Origin: Chondrosia reniformis
Taxonomy: Eukaryota; Porifera; Demospongiae; Chondrillida; Chondrillidae
NCBI GenBank assembly: GCA_947172415.1
Contig: OX359197.1
Span: 7,255,673-7,319,672 of the forward strand
Direction: 5' to 3'
Length of the DNA stretch: 64,000 nucleotides
A program made the position numbers and the translations under genes. Of this stretch, positions 46,201 through 58,274 are shown one piece after another; positions within the stretch are counted from its first letter, which is position 1; each line of letters starts with the position of its first letter. Under the pieces are notes generated by a model. The model saw only the letters and a program-made list of their open reading frames with translations, did not search any database and was not told where the DNA came from.

Positions 46201-49200
46201 AATAACTCATCCAGCGCTGTACAGGTTATACTTTGTGCATATATAGTTGTACGTATGTTCGCTGTTACACATACGGAGGTTTGTGAAAATGATACTTAAG
46301 TAATTTTTTGTATATTTCAACACTACTTGATACTGTAGAAGTTAGGTAGAACATGATAAAGATGATAGTTTATCTACTACGTAGGTCACTTTACAACCCA
46401 CTTTGATTTCACTTCTTCTTCAACTTGATCAGGTTTCTGAGGAGGCACTGCAGATTTGAGTGATGATGTGGATGAAGACTTCACTTTAGCTGTTTCCCTT
46501 CCTTCACTGGATGACCTTCTCCTTCGAGCAGTTCCAGTTAGCTTGCTGGCAGAAGACACTAAAAAGTCTTTGATTCCTTCAAAGCTGGACTTCCGTCTTC
46601 TCACTCCAGGTTTGGACTCTCCCTCAGCTTCATCTGACTCGGGAATGTCTAGCTCAAAGGATGGCCGCTTGCTGTACGAGGACCTTCTCCCTACAGTACT
46701 GGCACCGCCTGTGGCTTCCATGGCAGACATTCTTCTTGGGGCCACTCTACCCATTGTCTGACTCTTGCCTGCTTTGGTATTCTCAGTCGAGGATTGCCTT
46801 CTGGATGAGAGAAACTTCCTTGAAGGAGAGACCTGAGGACTAGCAGATGGAGACTTCAATTTTTGCTTTCCTGGTGCCCTATGAGTGAAGGTACATACAT
46901 GTACATATATGTATAAGTATACTTATGCTTATACAATACGTGGAATATGGTAGCATTGAATATATGAACCATTCCTACTTACGCAGTTGCTTTCTCTACT
47001 GTCTTGTGGGAAGGAGAGGAGGTTGGTGTCTTGCTCTTTTTAGATGCTGAGCCGGGTCTGTTTGAAGCTACTGTCTTGGAAGATGACTGCCCATCAACCT
47101 GTTCAGACTTTAGCTCCTCTTCTTCCTCCAAAACTGATTCAAGAAGAGAACTAGAAGATGCCTTTTTCTGTTTAGCTTCTTCTGTGACTGCCTCCTCTTG
47201 CTTAACTGGCAAATCAGTAGCGACTTCAACTACTGCCATGGGAGAAGGTCCCAATTCCGGTGAATCTTCAGCAACCCTCTTTGAAGTCTTTGCATTGGTA
47301 TACACCTTGGCAACCTCATCTCCGATTGCCATGAAATACGAGGGCCTCCTCCTGGCTGTGGTGGAGGGATCGGGTGGGGGCTTGCTAGCAGTGAAGGAAG
47401 ACGGTTTGGTGGAGGCAGTCTTGGCAGAACTAGCTGCAGTTTTAGGTTTGGAGACAGACTTTGCTGTTTCTGTAGTTGTCTTTGCTGAAGTGCTGGACTT
47501 TCCAAACAGTCCAGTGGATTTGGCTTTCCTCTCGGGTGTAGGAGAGGCTGTCTTCTTGATGCCAGATAGAGATGTGGTTGATTTGGACTTTCCAGATGAT
47601 TCAGCTGTTTTGCTAATTGCAGATTTATTTGCGGTAGCAGATTTGGCTTGTTTTGTGGATTCTCTTGAGGAAGTTGATGCTGCTGAAGTGGGTCTTTTGG
47701 AGAGAGAGGTGTTTGAATGCGAAGTCTTCATGAGTGACCCCTTTGCAGAGGAGAGAGAGGACACTGAGGCTGACTTCAGAGAGTCACTGTCGTTTGACTT
47801 TCTGCTTCCAACACTAGACCCAGATCCAGTTCTTCTCATTGTCACACTAGATGCAGACTTGGATTTGCCCTTGCCCATACTCGTACTAGTCTTGTTTGTA
47901 ATAGTCTTGTCTGTACTAGTCTTGTTCGCACTGGACTTGTCTGTAGATTTGGCTGTACTGGACTTGCTTGTACTAGTCTTGTTCGTAATGGACTTGTTCG
48001 TAATGGATTTGGCTGTACTAGACTTGTTCGTAATGGACTTGGCTGTACTGGACTTGGTTGTACTAGTTTTGGATGAAGGTATTTCAGTTCGCTTTGAAGG
48101 AGCACTAGATTTGGCATCAGTTACTCTCTTTTTGTCTTTAGATTTTGATTTAAGATCTGTTGACTCCGCCTTGCCTAATCTGGTGGGAGTAGATGTACGA
48201 GAGGATGTTGAAGAGGCTGGAGATTTGGTGCGGGAAAAGGAAGGAGGTGGTTTTATTGCTTCATACATGCTGCCCCTCCTACCTCTGGTAGGTCTTACCA
48301 CATCCTCTGAGGGGGCATCAACTGGAAGAGGTTTCTCCTTGACTACCCTCACGCTAGGCCCCAAAACATTTCCACTCTCCTCTGCCCCTTCCACGTGACC
48401 AGTCTGGTGAGGTAACTTGGTAACAGATGAGGATGTCCTCAAAGGAGAGACTGGTGGACTTGTTGCACTGTTGTCTACTAAATCTGCCGAGCTCTTTGCT
48501 TTCCGCATGTTTAAAGTGTCTATTGGATCCATATTATAAGTAAGAGCACCTACACTGGCATGAAATGGGCGTTGACGTCCTCCATACTCCTCAGCAGTTG
48601 TCAAGGGCTCCACTGACTTACTTTTGCTGTCCTTCCTCAGCCAACCAGCCAGCTTGCCAGAGAGACCTTTGCGCTTTGGACTGGCCTCCTCGTCTGACCT
48701 GATGGGACTTGTGAGAGATCTTGTCTTCCTCGGAGAGTCACTGGGGCTCGGTGACTCTTCTGACGTGCTCTTATTGCTCTTCCTCCTGAACCAGGAGAAG
48801 TGTTTGCCTCTGCTGGGAGACTGAGCAGGGGACACTGTCCGAGCTCTTCTAGTTCTCCCTGCTGAAGTCTCTTCAAGAGTAGCCTGTTCGGGAGGAGCAC
48901 TAAAAAGATCTCTTACTCTTTCTTTTTCTGGTGGTCCATCTTCCTCTTCTTTGATGAGTCCGGAATTTGTTTGTTTCAGAAGGGAAGGTTCTGTTTTTGT
49001 GCTTTGAATGACTATGGAACGTCTTCTTCCTTTGGACACAGGAGGTGTGACCTCCGTGTGGGATGGACCGTTCATTGTAAGAGGTTTAGGGAAGTCCCCA
49101 GAGGAACCATTTAGAATGGGTGTGTCCTTTTCAGTGGGTGTGTCCTGCCTCTTAGTTTCCAGGTCTTCCAATTCTATTTTTGTAGCGGAACTATAAAATG

Positions 49201-50126
49201 GAATACACAATCACACATGTAGCATATTGCAAAATGATGCACAGTATAGGTCAATACAGTATAACATTAATAATTATCTCTAACTATAGATAGGTTGACA
49301 TATATGAGGCTAAGGAACATGAAAATATACTAATATAGTATAAAACTTTCCTAACATTCTTAATCTGTGGAGTTATGTAGAATATTATCAGCCAATCTTT
49401 CTTTCTCTATTGTACTGTATGCATAGCTTATGTATTCAGAGTTCATCACAAAATCTGGTATTACGCAATAATATCAGCTTATTATGCAATAGCTTACTAG
49501 TCAAGGCCATTGGTCATGCCATTGGAAGTGATGGCAGTTGATGTGGTCCGCTGATTAGACTGGCTCTTCTGCATCTCGGCACTTATTTTATCGGATAAGA
49601 ACTTCTTAGCAAATAAGGGTGATTTGGAGGGAGGGGAGGTAACTAGGGGAGATGTCACTGGGGAGGGTGGGTTCAGGGATGAATCAACACTCTTTTGTCT
49701 GAAGAATGTCGTAGGGCTCGTATCTCCGTTTACTTTGGGTGTCTTGGGAGAGCTTAATTCTTTCTCTCTGGACTGCTGTGCCTCGATCTTTGAAGTGAGG
49801 AATAATCTAATGGAGAGGGGTGATCGTGGTGGATTGTGACTAGGAGGCTGGGAGGTGCTTCTGGTCTTTATTATTTGTGAAGTGGCCTCATTTGATGAAG
49901 TCTGAGCTGGCTGGGTGGAAGCACGATCCTTCCTTTCAAGCAAAGGACTATTCTGTTTCTTCTCCAGAAGAGGTGTAGATTTAATTTCAAAAGACAAAGA
50001 TGGCTGCCTCTTGACTCTTCCTAATTTGGGACTGTAAGGAGCTTCTGAGGGTATGTAGTCAGTAGCAGTGAAATGATTTTCTGAGGAGATATCGATTGAG
50101 TGGATTTTGGAGTTTACATTAATTTT
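40275..50126 (-). CDS. SVIL: Supervillin-like actin-binding protein (16 of at least 17 exons)
   Basis: Exons: 49498-50126, 46983-49190, 46402-46878, 45967-46104, 45505-45860, 45034-45170, 44225-44366, 43870-44027, 43108-43713, 42262-42899, 42065-42175, 41709-41959, 41382-41534, 41136-41303, 40486-40766, 40275-40361. All phases agree; 2,179 residues from the first exon listed. The N-terminal 1,200 or so residues are low-complexity Ser/Lys/Thr (runs of KSSTAKSITNKS). Then come five or six gelsolin-like segments: GRKRLQTVLIEPKG...QWVGSKANIMEKAR, FVFDFVNELYLWVGKQ, AYFFWQGKGCTITEKGAAAL, NKIYVWHGVKATDL and ALFLLDAQYEIYVWSGWW. The protein ends in a villin headpiece ([35 protein letters not shown]). 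Vertebrate supervillin, about 2,200 aa, links F-actin and myosin II to the membrane. The start of the 43,870-44,027 exon was set at the TTTCGTAG acceptor because the upstream AG breaks the frame. This is the donor of the supervillin part of all seven chimeras. Confidence 0.92.
42930..43075. repeat. Diverged copy of the dispersed repeat
   Basis: Within a supervillin intron. Shares tatcctcatccaaagc at one end and gtaggaaaatgg plus attattcat at the other with the copies at 54,334-54,430 and 60,415-60,490; the middle is not similar. Confidence 0.5.
43375..43525 (-). repeat. 36-base coding repeat in supervillin exon
   Basis: Encodes three to four copies of SGRRGSKDASRA or SGRRSSKDASRS inserted between gelsolin-like strands. 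The motif RRxSK is basic and Ser-rich, resembling basophilic-kinase sites. Vertebrate supervillin has no such repeat here as far as I recall. Confidence 0.85.
44080..44165. repeat. ATACA microsatellite
   Basis: About 17 copies of a 5-base unit (atacaatacaatac) in the supervillin intron between exons 43,870-44,027 and 44,225-44,366, close to the splice acceptor, where it replaces a normal pyrimidine tract for the upstream AG. Confidence 0.95.
44397..45003. repeat. GC-rich 43-base minisatellite, about 14 copies
   Basis: Unit ctcccctaccccgcacccctggggtaccatcagtcactctaca-like (43 bases), nearly identical copies, filling a supervillin intron (44,367-45,033). Contains a KpnI-type GGTACC palindrome per unit. 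The period is not a multiple of three; long open frames across it are artefacts. Confidence 0.95.
45273..45345 (+). tRNA. tRNA-like sequence, probably tRNA pseudogene or tRNA-derived SINE head
   Basis: In a supervillin intron, on the opposite strand. Has a Pol III A box (TAGCTCAGTGGCAGAGCA) and a perfect B box (GGTTCGATTCC). The acceptor stem ACAGTTG/CAATTGC pairs 6 of 7, D stem GCTC/GAGC 4 of 4, T stem CTGGG/CCCAG 5 of 5. The anticodon arm is aberrant: CTGG/CCAG stem with a nine-base loop TGGTCATAA. If normal, the anticodon would be CAT (Met), but the loop size and the A1-C72 mismatch argue against a working tRNA. A T-run (gtttttccc) follows. Confidence 0.5.
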
Positions 50127-50185
50127 CTAAAGTGGGAAAGGTAGTGCAAAGTAAATAAATACGTATGTACAGAATTATAAAACTG

Positions 50186-50342
50186 TAAGTATATGTGCAT
50201 ATGTCAAGTATATGTGCATATGTTAAGTATATGTGCATATGTCAAGTATATGTGCATATGTTAAGTATATGTGCATATGTCAAGTATATGTGCATATGTT
50301 AAGTATATGTGCATATGTTAAGTATATGTGCATATGTTATGT
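50186..50342. repeat. 20-base minisatellite
   Basis: About eight copies of aagtatatgtgcatatgtta (T/C variant at the end) just upstream of the supervillin exon at 49,498-50,126. Confidence 0.93.
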
Positions 50343-50559
50343 ACGTATATGGTTGTATGCTACATATATGTGTATATGGGTTAGCAATACATTACCCATT
50401 TGCAAATATATAAATATAATACAGATTCGAGCCCAAAAGGGGAATCTGTCAAACATACTTTGAAAAGTGGGTATTTTATAAGTTGGTGAGTAAACTATCA
50501 AATGTTCAAACTCCTTGTATGTATGTTTGTTAGAGTAACTGTCAAACAAATTGTTGTTT

Positions 50560-51093
50560 TCATTGAATTGGTGACTGACAATTGGGAAAGACTACCCCAT
50601 TCTGGGACAACAGTGAAAAGATGCTGTCTTTTCCAGGTATTATTGGTAAATAACAACAGATCCCCAAGGCCTTACCTATACAAGAATAGTATACTATTGT
50701 GAGTATGTACTTTGAACCCAAAATGTTTATCTAGTGACAGTCCCATTTTACCAACTAACATCACTATCAGACAAATAGTAAACCACAACTATTACCCTAC
50801 AAACCTAAAGTGGTTGTAGACTAGACACCAATATACGTAGAGGAGAATATCTCTCAGAGTTGGAGAAGCTATTATCTGATGGTTGTACTCCAGAGACACT
50901 AGGTAGGCGAGGACTCACACAAAATCTATACCTGTGGGATAATACTCACTTAAAGGAGCTGGGTTTGAGAAAGACTCCATACTTTACTTCAAATATTTCA
51001 CAACTATTTAACAAAAAACACTACTTGGCTCTTTCAGGCAGAACTATAGAGAAGTGTCTCTGCCCAGGAATTCACTTGAATGAGTTTAAGTGA
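50560..51093 (+). pseudogene. Possible decayed coding sequence of unknown family
   Basis: Three overlapping plus-strand open stretches in different frames read like protein: TDNWERLPHSGTTVKRCC (ends 50,702), NPKCLSSDSPILPTNITIRQ (about 50,715-50,825) and TNIRRGEYLSELEKLLSDGC to HLNEFK (about 50,830-51,093). Amino-acid composition is ordinary and not repeat-driven, and the last piece is 88 codons long in AT-rich DNA. Family not recognised; a transposon or host-gene fragment is possible. Could be chance. Confidence 0.3.
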
Positions 51094-51132
51094 AAGGGGA
51101 TAGACCTTAAATATGCAGTGACATTCAGCCCC

Positions 51133-51178
51133 AACCTTGGCCCCTCCCCTTGGCCCCTCCCCTTGGCCCCTCCCTTCC
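51133..51178. repeat. Short 14-base tandem repeat
   Basis: Three copies of cttggcccctcccc, a locally GC-rich patch in AT-rich DNA. Confidence 0.85.
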
Positions 51179-52939
51179 AGCACCACACTGTACACTGAGA
51201 GCATGTTAGATAAGATAAGAGACATTTATTAGGATCAATCAGGCAGTCCTGTCAATCAAAGTGGGGGGGTAACATCTTGTGTAGGGGGACATTCCACAGC
51301 TAGTGTTATGCAACCCAATATTGATCAGTGTCACATTACAGACATACTGAAGACCTGACACTGAGCGGCACTGACACAATGGCACAGCCATTTCTGGTCA
51401 ATAGGCCTGGTACATTAATCACAGTACTGTATTTCAATACTTCACATGAAGCAGTAGGAGTGTAAATATATTTTCCATTAGCTATACAAGCTAAAACATA
51501 TTATACTAACACAATTATATCATGAATATAAGAGAAAGTCTATTGTCCAATGTACATAGCAGCTGTTAATGATTATCACTGGACCTAGGATGACTGTTAG
51601 CTTAGGGTTGACTGTGCAATATTCACAACTTCAGCTACAACAATACAATACAATAGGTTGTCTCCCAATCAACCAATCACTTCACATAGCAAGTGCAAGA
51701 CTGAACAAATTCTTGTAATAACTAATATTACAGCCTGTCGCACTCCGCCCACACTAACAGGACATCATCTTTGAACTGCTACCAATTACAAAAGACATAA
51801 TTATTCCAGGTTCACTGTCTCTTATGCACAACTGCAGTTCAACAGGACTTGATACCTAATTACAATATAATGATTGGAAGACGCACAGACGATGTCTTTG
51901 ATGTACTGATTAACGCTCTGAGCTGCAGCATTCAGAATGGAACAATTAGTTTTGTCTGAACTACACAATACATCCCATCACTTCAGTTCTCAGCAAAAAG
52001 ATATACAAATATACATACTGTACATAATACAAAGGTAAAATGCATTTATACATAAATCAGGTAATCATGGTAACAAATTAATGGCAGGTAGCCATGGTAA
52101 CTAAATAGTGACCTCTTCCACAAGATAGCTAATACTAAGGGTATCTGTTATGTCAATACTTCATTGATTTTCTACTGATGCTTAAAACTACATTCTTAAC
52201 CATTAGCAGTTAATAAACACTAGTTTGAATGACAACATCCATTTGCTGCCAATTAGAACATGACACTCAGGGAAAGAGTTACATTTCAACTGAACTACTA
52301 CCTAAGCACACTGCAGGTTGTACAGTACCTTAGCAACCGTACCTTAGCAACCGTACCTTAGCAACAATAGAGATAGAGTGATTGATGATACATTAAATAC
52401 TAAATGCGACAGATAAACTTTATATACAAAAGTTTAATAACAATATAACAAGACAACCTAACAGTACACTCGAAACAATGTCATACATATACATATACTA
52501 TTCACATGCTTGTACACTTTATATTACACACAACCCCACTGTATCATGTATAAATTCAGTGTTATGGTGCCTGCCCTCATAATGTCAATCAGATGCTTCA
52601 CATACCAGACAAGGCTACTCATCAATCACAAACTAACCCACAAGGCAGTAATCACCTCTAGTGGTTATAATCAGATAGTCTCATCTAGTATGGACTGTTA
52701 CCAAATCAAACTTACCTATTTTAGAAAACCACCAATCTATATATTAAAACTGAAATAATAATCTATTGCAAATGACCAATCACTTGTGAGTGCCTTCATT
52801 TCCTGTTCAAATTGTATGGACTCAATTTACAAACAATCTTCCTGTCTCTGAAATTCAAATTTAATTCATGATATAATCTATCCATCCATAAGCATAAATT
52901 TCTCATGACACAAGATACTGTTTGTATACTCAATATCAT

Positions 52940-53315
52940 AGGATCTTCACATAGGATCTTCACATATAGAGGTCTTCACATAGGATCTTCACATATAGAG
53001 GTCTTCACATAGGATCTTCACATATAGAGGTCTTCACATAGGATCTTCACATAGGATCTTCACATAGGATCTTCACATAGGATCTTCACATAGGATCTTC
53101 ACATATAGAGGTCTTCACATAGGATCTTCACATAGGATCTTCACATAGGATCTTCACATATAGAGGTCTTCTTATATAGAGGTCCTCTTATATAGAGGTC
53201 CCTTATATAGAGGTCCTCTCATATGGAGGTCCTCTCATATAGAGGTCCTCTCATATAGAGGTCCTCTCATATAGAGGTCCTCTCATATAGAGGTCCTCTT
53301 ATATAGAGATCCTCA
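52940..53315. repeat. Compound 13/16-base minisatellite
   Basis: The first half alternates a 13-base unit (cttcacataggat) with a 16-base variant (cttcacatatagaggt); the second half is a 16-base unit (cctctcatatagaggt). Units share the core and probably arose from each other. Confidence 0.92.
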
Positions 53316-54333
53316 TAACCAATTCTTGGAAAAGAATTACAAAGAAATATTTCAGTAGGTGACCTCAGTTGCCCCTAGCAACAGAACTGGTTCAAATTAA
53401 GTGTCAGACAGGTTCCTAGATTAGATACTTATGACATTATAACATTGTGCAGGTTCTGGACTGCCAACATCATATAGTGTTTACATCATCACTTTGAATG
53501 CACATTCTACTGAAGTGTCACCTGAAAATTAACGATTAGGAAATGGCATTCATAATTACACAAAGCATGCGAAACTTCTCACCAAAGATGAAAGGACATC
53601 AAAGTGCAGAGTACTACACTACAATACCCAGCCAATGTTCTTGTAAGGTCTGAGAGACAGGAACTAGTACATGTCTACAGATCATTGAGCGGAGAAGCTC
53701 AACTAATTTGTGCTCCTGCACACAAGAGCGCTCACACCAAATCGGCCAATAAGACAACATTGTGTTCACAAATTGCTCTCCAATAAATTGGAAGGATTCC
53801 CATAATAGGGGAGAGGCTATTCAATAGTGTTGCTAGGCAACCACTTCTGTTGTTAGGTTACTGTTTACAAGGCTAACACAAAGTATACGTACGTACACCC
53901 ACAAAGATACAACAGTCAGTGAAGAGCCTGACTGCGTCATTTAACCTTAAACTTCAAAGAGAGGAACATGAAAGAGTGCTACAAATGATTCTTGTACATC
54001 TGAGACAGGAGATATGGCTTTAATGGCTTCCATGCACACACCATTCACTCACTGAAGCCCCTTTCTCAATGTGAATGAATTAGCATCATTATCTTAATGG
54101 AGTACTCAATAAGAGCAGTACTTTAGCCATTCCACCCACACCCAGAGACTACACACATCCATACAGTGGGCTTCATAGAAACAATGTTGACATACATACA
54201 TACATACATCAGTCAACAGTCTACATTTGTATGCTTTCTAGTGTCATATGAATATACATAGAAATGCCATTTTAGATCATTCATTCATACATGGATATTA
54301 CAAGTGATAATCCATTACATACATATATACGTA

Positions 54334-54430
54334 TCTTCATCCAAAGCTCTCTCCAAGTTTAGTTCCCTATAGGCTTTTTATTTTATGGCATAGTATGTAG
54401 GAAAATGGTATATTAGATTATTCATAAGTT
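54334..54430 (+). repeat. Dispersed repeat copy (SINE/MITE-like tail)
   Basis: Contains tcttcatccaaagctctc, agttccctataggctttt and gtaggaaaatggtatat, matching the reverse complement of the 35,316-35,538 insertion tail almost base for base. Confidence 0.7.
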
Positions 54431-54462
54431 TACAGACCAAATTTACTGATTTATTTGCTTAT

Positions 54463-54730
54463 CAAGTCACAACTATAGGTAGGTACATTGAGTATATCTT
54501 CTTATATTTTGAGTATATATTAAGCCACAACTATAGGTAGGTACATTGAGTATATCTTCTTATATTTTGAGTATATATTAAGCCACAACTATAGGTAGGT
54601 ACATTGAGTATATCTTCTTATATTTTGAGTATATATTAAGCCACAACTATAGGTAGGTACATTGAGTATATCTTCTTATATTTTGAGTATATATCAAGCC
54701 ACATCTATAGGTAGGTACATTGAGTATATT
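54463..54730. repeat. 58-base tandem repeat, about 4.5 copies
   Basis: Unit begins aagccacaactataggtagg and ends gagtatatatt; copies nearly identical, the last one diverging. Confidence 0.95.
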
Positions 54731-56449
54731 TTCCTGCCATCTCAACTAACAGATTAGTTAGCTGTACCAACTCTCCCATTCATTCTTACTTTCTCGCCTC
54801 TTCTGGTTATCACAATGACAGCCATTCTAGCAGGCACCACGCCATGGTTTACCAGAGCTACCATAACGCTGAGATCTAGCAGCTACAGTGTACACATTCT
54901 AACTGTCCAACATGTACACAAATACGCTGTACACACGAATGGACACAATCACCAGGTGGGGATGTCTGGCATTCATTAAAATATGACTAATTATAGACCA
55001 TTGTTAATAAGACCTTCCCACCATCCAATTTATAGTAATTACAATGTCTATGTAATTACATAAATTATACACAGTAGGATGGTGTTTGGTAAACATTAAT
55101 CTGCTGATATAAACTTTGAAAATGTGTCCTCCTAATGCATGGCCATTAAGGCACCATAATATATTGCGCAATCACAACCAAAGGTTGCGTAATCAATAAC
55201 AGTCCATCCCTTATTACCATCAAAGTATAAATATACAACTACAGTTTAGTGTATAATAACTTGGCACTACCTACAATACATTTTAACATATAATAACTAT
55301 CTAACTTTAATAAACTAATATGTTTGTCTAATCCATACTAGTTATAACATTAACTTGGTATAGTGTATATTTTCCCAATTATTATTCAATTGCAAATGAA
55401 AAAATGAGTAGTGAGGCTACAATACAATCTCCATATTCCAGCACGGTCCACCTAGCTCTCTGCGTACTGCCCAGGGGTAGATGACACAAATACAATGTGT
55501 TATGTATCTGTAGACAAACGCCAGTTTACACTCAATTAACTCAAACAAATAAGCTCCAATGAACCTGTTTATTGAGCAGTCGCTACCACCACACCGGCCT
55601 GTTGCATGCATGGGATAGATAGCTCTGGGAGGTGGGCAATGGAGCGGTTTCACTGACATGTAGAAAAGGCCATTTTCAATTTCAGTTTACGATGTTGAAA
55701 TAGCCAAATATGTGTCAGCTGATACAACTACTGCCATCCCAATTTCTTAAGCGGCTGCCAAGGGCAACCCACAACATGGCACACAAATATGATACTCAAA
55801 TAGTCATATATTCATTTCAAACACATCTTTGAGAACGGAGTCACAAACTGGTTGAATGTCACGTAGGATGAACTAACAATTGATTGACACTCCACTGATA
55901 GGGTTGAAGTTGCTATACACATAGAGACAGATTCTCTAGCTAGCAGTTTTGCATAAATATCTGTAAATTCCAGAGTATCAAGACATCATTGAATGGATGG
56001 GTAGCATTAAGAAGTTCATCTTACAACATCAGGATAAAGTACAATACATAATTGGAACTACTACTAAATTTCACATTTAACAACAAATACTGTACAACCT
56101 TGTTCATCTAAATATTCTGTAACTAGACCTCCAACAAGTATGCAAATTAGGTCCTCAACTTCACATGCAGTCATTCAAAGATCACAGATTATCTAATACC
56201 GTCCAAATTAATGAGTTTATAATGTCTACTCATCTGTTTTCAGTGATAAGAGCAATTCACAAAACAACGTCATATTAAGAGTGGTAAGGTCTTTCTAAAT
56301 TAGTCATGAAATTATACACTAAATACTAATTCATTCCACAAATTAATATGGATTATTGAAGGCTGCCAATGATTGTGGTCACATTTATCAAAACCACTTT
56401 TCACTTAGAATCTGAATAATTAGCAGCAAGTTCTGCAACCTGGCAGCTT

Positions 56450-57000
56450 TTGCAGGAATGCTAGTGAAAGCGACAGACTACTTTACGCGACACAGAGTTG
56501 GAAAGGCTTCCTACACGTCCAGGTTACCCATCACACGTCACCCTTTGCGTAGACCCGAGTGACAAAGATACGGTCCATCCATCCCACAAAGACCTCTCCC
56601 TACTAGAGTACTATTCATGTACTTTAATGCGTGCCACAGCACACGATTAGCGCTTCTACCACTACTCCCCGAAATATGGTGGACATACGTATCTAGTCAC
56701 AGCCGGACTAGAGGCGTAACGCTTCGACCCTCAGCGTGTGTTATGACAATACACCCCATAAACTCACCATGTCAACGGCGGGTCGATCAGTTGGGCCTTT
56801 ACGGTACACGCCGACACTGGCCATTCTTCTAATTAGCTACAATAAAACAATGAAATGTTGTGATACTCTATAGTTGTGACACTCGGTGATATAGTACAGC
56901 TCTTGTCTATCGACATGTCGCGATTATACCGCTTAATGAGGACTAACCTTAACTTTGAGTCGACAACCAAATTATGCTGCTGATCTGCTGTAGTTGCTTG
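56450..57000 (-). promoter_or_regulatory. CpG-retaining patch, candidate supervillin promoter
   Basis: CpG dinucleotides are conspicuously more frequent here (acgcgacacag, cgtaacgcttcgacc, acggcgggtcgatc) than in the flanking AT-rich DNA, where they are rare. In methylated animal genomes such patches tend to mark active promoters. It surrounds the candidate first supervillin exon. Judged by eye, not counted. Confidence 0.4.
56768..56824 (-). CDS. SVIL: Candidate first coding exon of supervillin
   Basis: Reads MASVGVYRKGPTDRPAVDM then a strong phase-0 donor (gtgagttt). The next known supervillin exon at 50,126 begins in phase 0 (KINVNSKIHS), so the join is legal. The start context AGAAGAATGG is acceptable. 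The peptide matches no family I know, and the implied intron of 6.6 kb is long, so it could instead belong to an unrelated transcript or be followed by missed exons. Confidence 0.4.
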
Positions 57001-57477
57001 TATAATTGCCCCCTATATCAAAACTTGTACGTACCGTCCCAGTCAGCTATAATAATGAGATGGGAAGTGATGACGTCAATATCAGGAAATCGATACACAC
57101 ATAAGACCTTGTAATCATAGTAATTATCTAAATTTCTTGGTTTCAATTCTTACCTTCCGACTCAGCCCAGCCCCATATATATGGGACACATATTCTACTG
57201 TAGACACTCAAATTAAACTATACAGTTCTATGGGTTGCTTCAAGTGAGATCAATGTTTATGGTATATCATCAGACATCAGATGTCATCATGAAGTGGAGC
57301 ACCATTTATATGCCAATGGATGCATTCATACAAGTAATTCTGTACACTGCTGTTCTCTATTTATACAGAAAGTGTGTGTGACTATCTCTATTAATGAAAT
57401 TATTGTATATAGTTCGTGATCCATACTGAATAGAGTGTATATTAAATACATAAAATACATATGTTATAAAATGTGTA

Positions 57478-58274
57478 TTATCCAATAAATTTGGTTTGTC
57501 TTCCTTGAGCGACAACCTCTCCAGTGTCTTTATTGACGATGTCAGCTATGGCAAAGGCTAATATTTTACCAGCTCGGACCAGTTTTGCATCAATAGTGAC
57601 TACAGTTCCGGCCTTGACTGCCTTCATATAACTGCACACAAAAGTCATTCAAGGAATACAATGAAAATGGAAATATCAGAAATAAAGACTCTATAATAAT
57701 TATACTGATTGCTTATTGTTATTTTGCTTCACTGTACTTTTATATCTTAGGATACCACTGAGTTATCGGACTACTTCATTGGGTAAGACCAATATAGGGA
57801 AATTGGGGGAGTAACTCTCAGTACTGTATATGTATGTATAGGACATGGGCATCCTGTATACGGACCACGGACTACGGACCATAAACATCTCCATCCTTCA
57901 TAGTGACGTACAAAGTGTGCCACTGGAGTGTGGACTTACGACACCGATAGGTCTGTGGACACCCCTGGAGGTTTTTCTGCAGTAAGAATGGCCATTGTTG
58001 TAAAGTTGTCCACTAGGGTGGCTGTAAATCCTCCGTGCAGATATCCGTTTACATTCAAATGTTCCTCGTCGACTGTGAGTTCGCAGACACAAGAACCGTT
58101 ACCGGCGGATATTATGTGGACCTACAAGGAATGGGCAAGCAGTCGGGAATACGAGGGAAAACGAGACAACCCTACGTATGTGGAATTAAGTATTACCTTT
58201 TGCAGAACTCGATCAAATCCTTTATAATTTGATTCAACAAATAACTGAAATATTCGACGAGCTGCAGCGGCCAT
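57478..58274 (-). CDS. ACOT13: Acyl-CoA thioesterase 13 (hotdog fold, THEM2-like), 137 aa
   Basis: Exons 58197-58274, 57940-58121 and 57478-57631, with phases 0 and 2; donors GTAATA and GTAAGT, acceptors TTGTAG and GTGCAG. Starts MAAAARRIFQLFVESNYKGF and ends RQTKFIG. The hotdog signature VNGYLHGGFTATLVDN is complete: Asn49, His55, Gly56 and Asp64 align with Asn50, His56, Gly57 and Asp65 of the human enzyme as I recall them. Members hydrolyse medium and long acyl-CoA to fatty acid and CoA as tetramers in cytosol and mitochondria. Full length for the family (human 140 aa). CpG-bearing DNA around the start probably holds its promoter. The 56,829-57,477 spacer downstream holds no gene I can see. 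Confidence 0.92.

Larger units (their letters stand above)
50127..56767 (-). other. Long AT-rich stretch, presumed supervillin intron 1
   Basis: No gene recognised on the minus strand. It lies between the first large supervillin exon (acceptor CCCACTTTAG at 50,127) and a candidate first coding exon at 56,768. Contents: minisatellites, a dispersed-repeat copy, a possible decayed plus-strand ORF, and otherwise unstructured AT-rich DNA. Unusually long for this compact genome; a further small exon or an unrecognised non-coding gene could be hidden. Confidence 0.5.

Noticed and set aside
47004-48398. Plus-strand open frame of 464 codons
   Set aside because: Antisense shadow of the low-complexity supervillin exon 46,983-49,190, which is in phase with its neighbours.
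52940-53315. CRISPR-like regular repeats
   Set aside because: Repeats are contiguous without unique spacers, and the genome is animal; these are minisatellites.
53604-53786. Plus-strand open frame of 60 codons
   Set aside because: Short, no neighbouring exons, and no recognisable motif.
55417-55659. Minus-strand open frame of 80 codons with several cysteines
   Set aside because: No splice context, family resemblance or conserved start; consistent with chance in the long intron.
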